DNA from: Symbiodinium natans
Taxonomy: Eukaryota > Sar > Dinophyceae > Suessiales > Symbiodiniaceae
Assembly: GCA_905221605.1 (NCBI GenBank)
Contig: CAJNDS010000310.1
Location: forward strand, 62,001-126,000
DNA length: 64,000 nucleotides
Reading direction: 5' to 3'
A model generated the notes under the pieces. The model searched no databases. It saw only the letters and a program-made list of their open reading frames with translations, and had not been told where the DNA came from. Both the position numbers and the translations under genes were made by a program. Shown here piece by piece: positions 62,740-64,000 of the stretch (positions within the stretch are counted from its first letter, which is position 1; each line of letters begins with the position of its first letter).

Positions 62740-63425
62740 CCACAATGCTGTGACGCGTAGCCCGACGCCTAAATTCGATGTTTTTGTCGCACCTTTTTCT
62801 GCTGGTCAAGGCGGTCCCAGTGCAGCGCAACGGAAGAGGCGGCTGGCAATGGGGGGAGGGATGGCGGAGTCGACGAGGACCTCGCCGAGGAGCGGAGGGC
62901 CCCCATCAACGTTGGCAGTGCCACCGAGCGGGAGCGACAGGAGACTGGTGGCGAAAGTCCGCGCAATTCCGCGCAGCTGCGAAGGAGATGAAGGACGACC
63001 AACGCAACGTGAAGGCAGAAATGGCTGCGGGCCGGCATGTGGCTGGGACGGCCCGCGCGGACGAAGTTGGCAGCCTCATTGCTCCAGGGCCCTCCAACTT
63101 CGAGCGCGACGACGGTGAGCCTGCAGCGTGGGCACGGCAAAACTCTGGCGGACCAGCTTGCGAGAGCAGCAGGGCAGCGGAGGCCGCATCTGCTTCACGT
63201 AAGTGGGCACGGTGGGCGAAGTCATCGACTGCCTGGGAAGCGGGGCCACTACTGGCCATCTCAAAGCATGATTGGAGGGAAGCAAAGACCTGGAGACCCA
63301 GAGACTGCGGGGAAGGCCAGCAAATGGTCAGGAAGCGGCTGTTGCTGATAAAGTGCGAGGGAAATGCCCAGGCACGCCCATGAACTGCAGATGTCAGCAA
63401 GGAAGAGCACCCAGACGCAGTCACA
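62740..63425. other. GC-rich stretch, open on both strands
   Basis: Several frames of 120-200 codons overlap. The plus frame 62778-63383 contains AAKEMKDDQRNVKAEMAAGR and ends by stop at 63383. The minus frame 62906-63424 contains FAHRAHLREADAASAALLLS. High G+C lowers stop frequency, so openness is weak evidence, and neither frame is called. Confidence 0.3.
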
Positions 63426-63429
63426 CGCC

Positions 63430-64000
63430 GGCTTCGGCCGCTGCAGACGCCAACTCAACGTGCCTGCGAAGGGCCGCGCGGGCCCTGTGTTCTCGGGCGA
63501 GGACGCAGAGATGCTGCAGTAGCTGGCCATGCACGGTTGCCACTTCCCCACCCTCACGAGAAGCAACGACACCACACGTCTCTCTCAGGCTGCCGGTTAA
63601 TGTGCGCGCTTGCTTTGTGCTAGATGTAAAACTACATGTATACCCCTTACATAGTACCCATGTTTTACCCCGACCAACTTGTATAGCACACTGTTGAAGT
63701 CACACTCCGGAGGCCGCTTAAAGGTTCGAGAAAAGTTGCATGGTAGCGGAGCACTACCGTTCCTAGACCTTTGTGTCCTGGGGCGACAGTGCTTGCTACG
63801 AGGCCAGAAACCACAGCCTCAGGACAGTGTTTGTGTGTGAGTGTGTGAGCCCAATCCTACTGACCCTTTGACTTGATCTCAGGGTGTCCGGTGGAGGCTG
63901 AGGACTGAACTTCGTCCTGTGTGAGTGTTTGTGTAGAGTAGAGTAGGTGGCCCTGGGTGTGTGGAAGCCTCGTGTGCCACATAGTCCTCCCTCCTTGCTT
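63430..64000. other. No gene seen to the window end
   Basis: Short frames only. GTGTGTGAGTGTGTGAG and GTGTGAGTGTTTGTGTAGAGTAGAGTAG patches (63825-63950) are the only notable structure. Confidence 0.4.

Noticed and set aside
62778-63424. Overlapping plus and minus frames of 170-200 codons
   Set aside because: High G+C makes all frames open; no motif favours either strand.

Overview
The window looks like nuclear DNA of a dinoflagellate, most likely a Symbiodiniaceae-like alga; this is inferred from gene architecture, not from a marker gene. Coding sequence is cut into many short exons. Introns mix GT, GC and probably GA donors, and most acceptors read AG|G. Telomere-type CCCTAAA units lie inside the sequence, simple repeats are long and numerous, and the families found (Piezo, one-domain EF-hand cation channel, PPR, LPCAT) are typical of these algae. 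No bacterial operon, rRNA, tRNA or CRISPR array was recognised.

Every gene recognised with confidence reads from the minus strand. From left to right: an unassigned gene (about 2.0-2.7 kb); a very long exon-rich gene whose 3' end (4.2-6.0 kb) is a Piezo mechanosensitive channel, with membrane and linker exons that probably belong to it up to about 19.7 kb; a one-domain voltage-gated cation channel with two EF-hands (21.4-23.3 kb); an unassigned multi-exon gene (about 23.4-27.7 kb); a pentatricopeptide-repeat (PPR) gene (27.7-31.1 kb); several coding-like stretches without a family (33.5-40.3 kb); a gene with a Tudor-like segment and Trp/Ala-rich helices (42.8-44.9 kb); TPR-like and other unassigned exons (45.0-47.0 kb); and a lysophospholipid acyltransferase with EF-hands (47.9-53.5 kb) whose exons could be joined almost completely by hand. 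From 54 to 64 kb there are repeats and weak coding candidates, including the only long plus-strand frame of normal composition (59.9-60.6 kb).

Mobile and repeat DNA is prominent. Two terminal-inverted-repeat elements, 650 bp and about 105 bp, sit in the Piezo-type gene. Both begin TTGGG, end CCCAA and have perfect 8-bp target duplications, and the shorter one supplies GT and AG in its duplication, as expected of introner-like DNA. A separate fold-back element with arms of about 200 bp lies at 42.2-42.8 kb. Tracts of (TTC)n, (CAG)n, (GA)n, (GT)n and CTTGCCCC units fill introns and intergenic DNA.

The most unusual protein feature is in the acyltransferase: the residue at the catalytic histidine position of HX4D reads as serine, while the FPEG region and EF-hands are kept. 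Splice sites, starts and gene joins were read by eye; all boundaries should be treated as approximate unless a junction is described.
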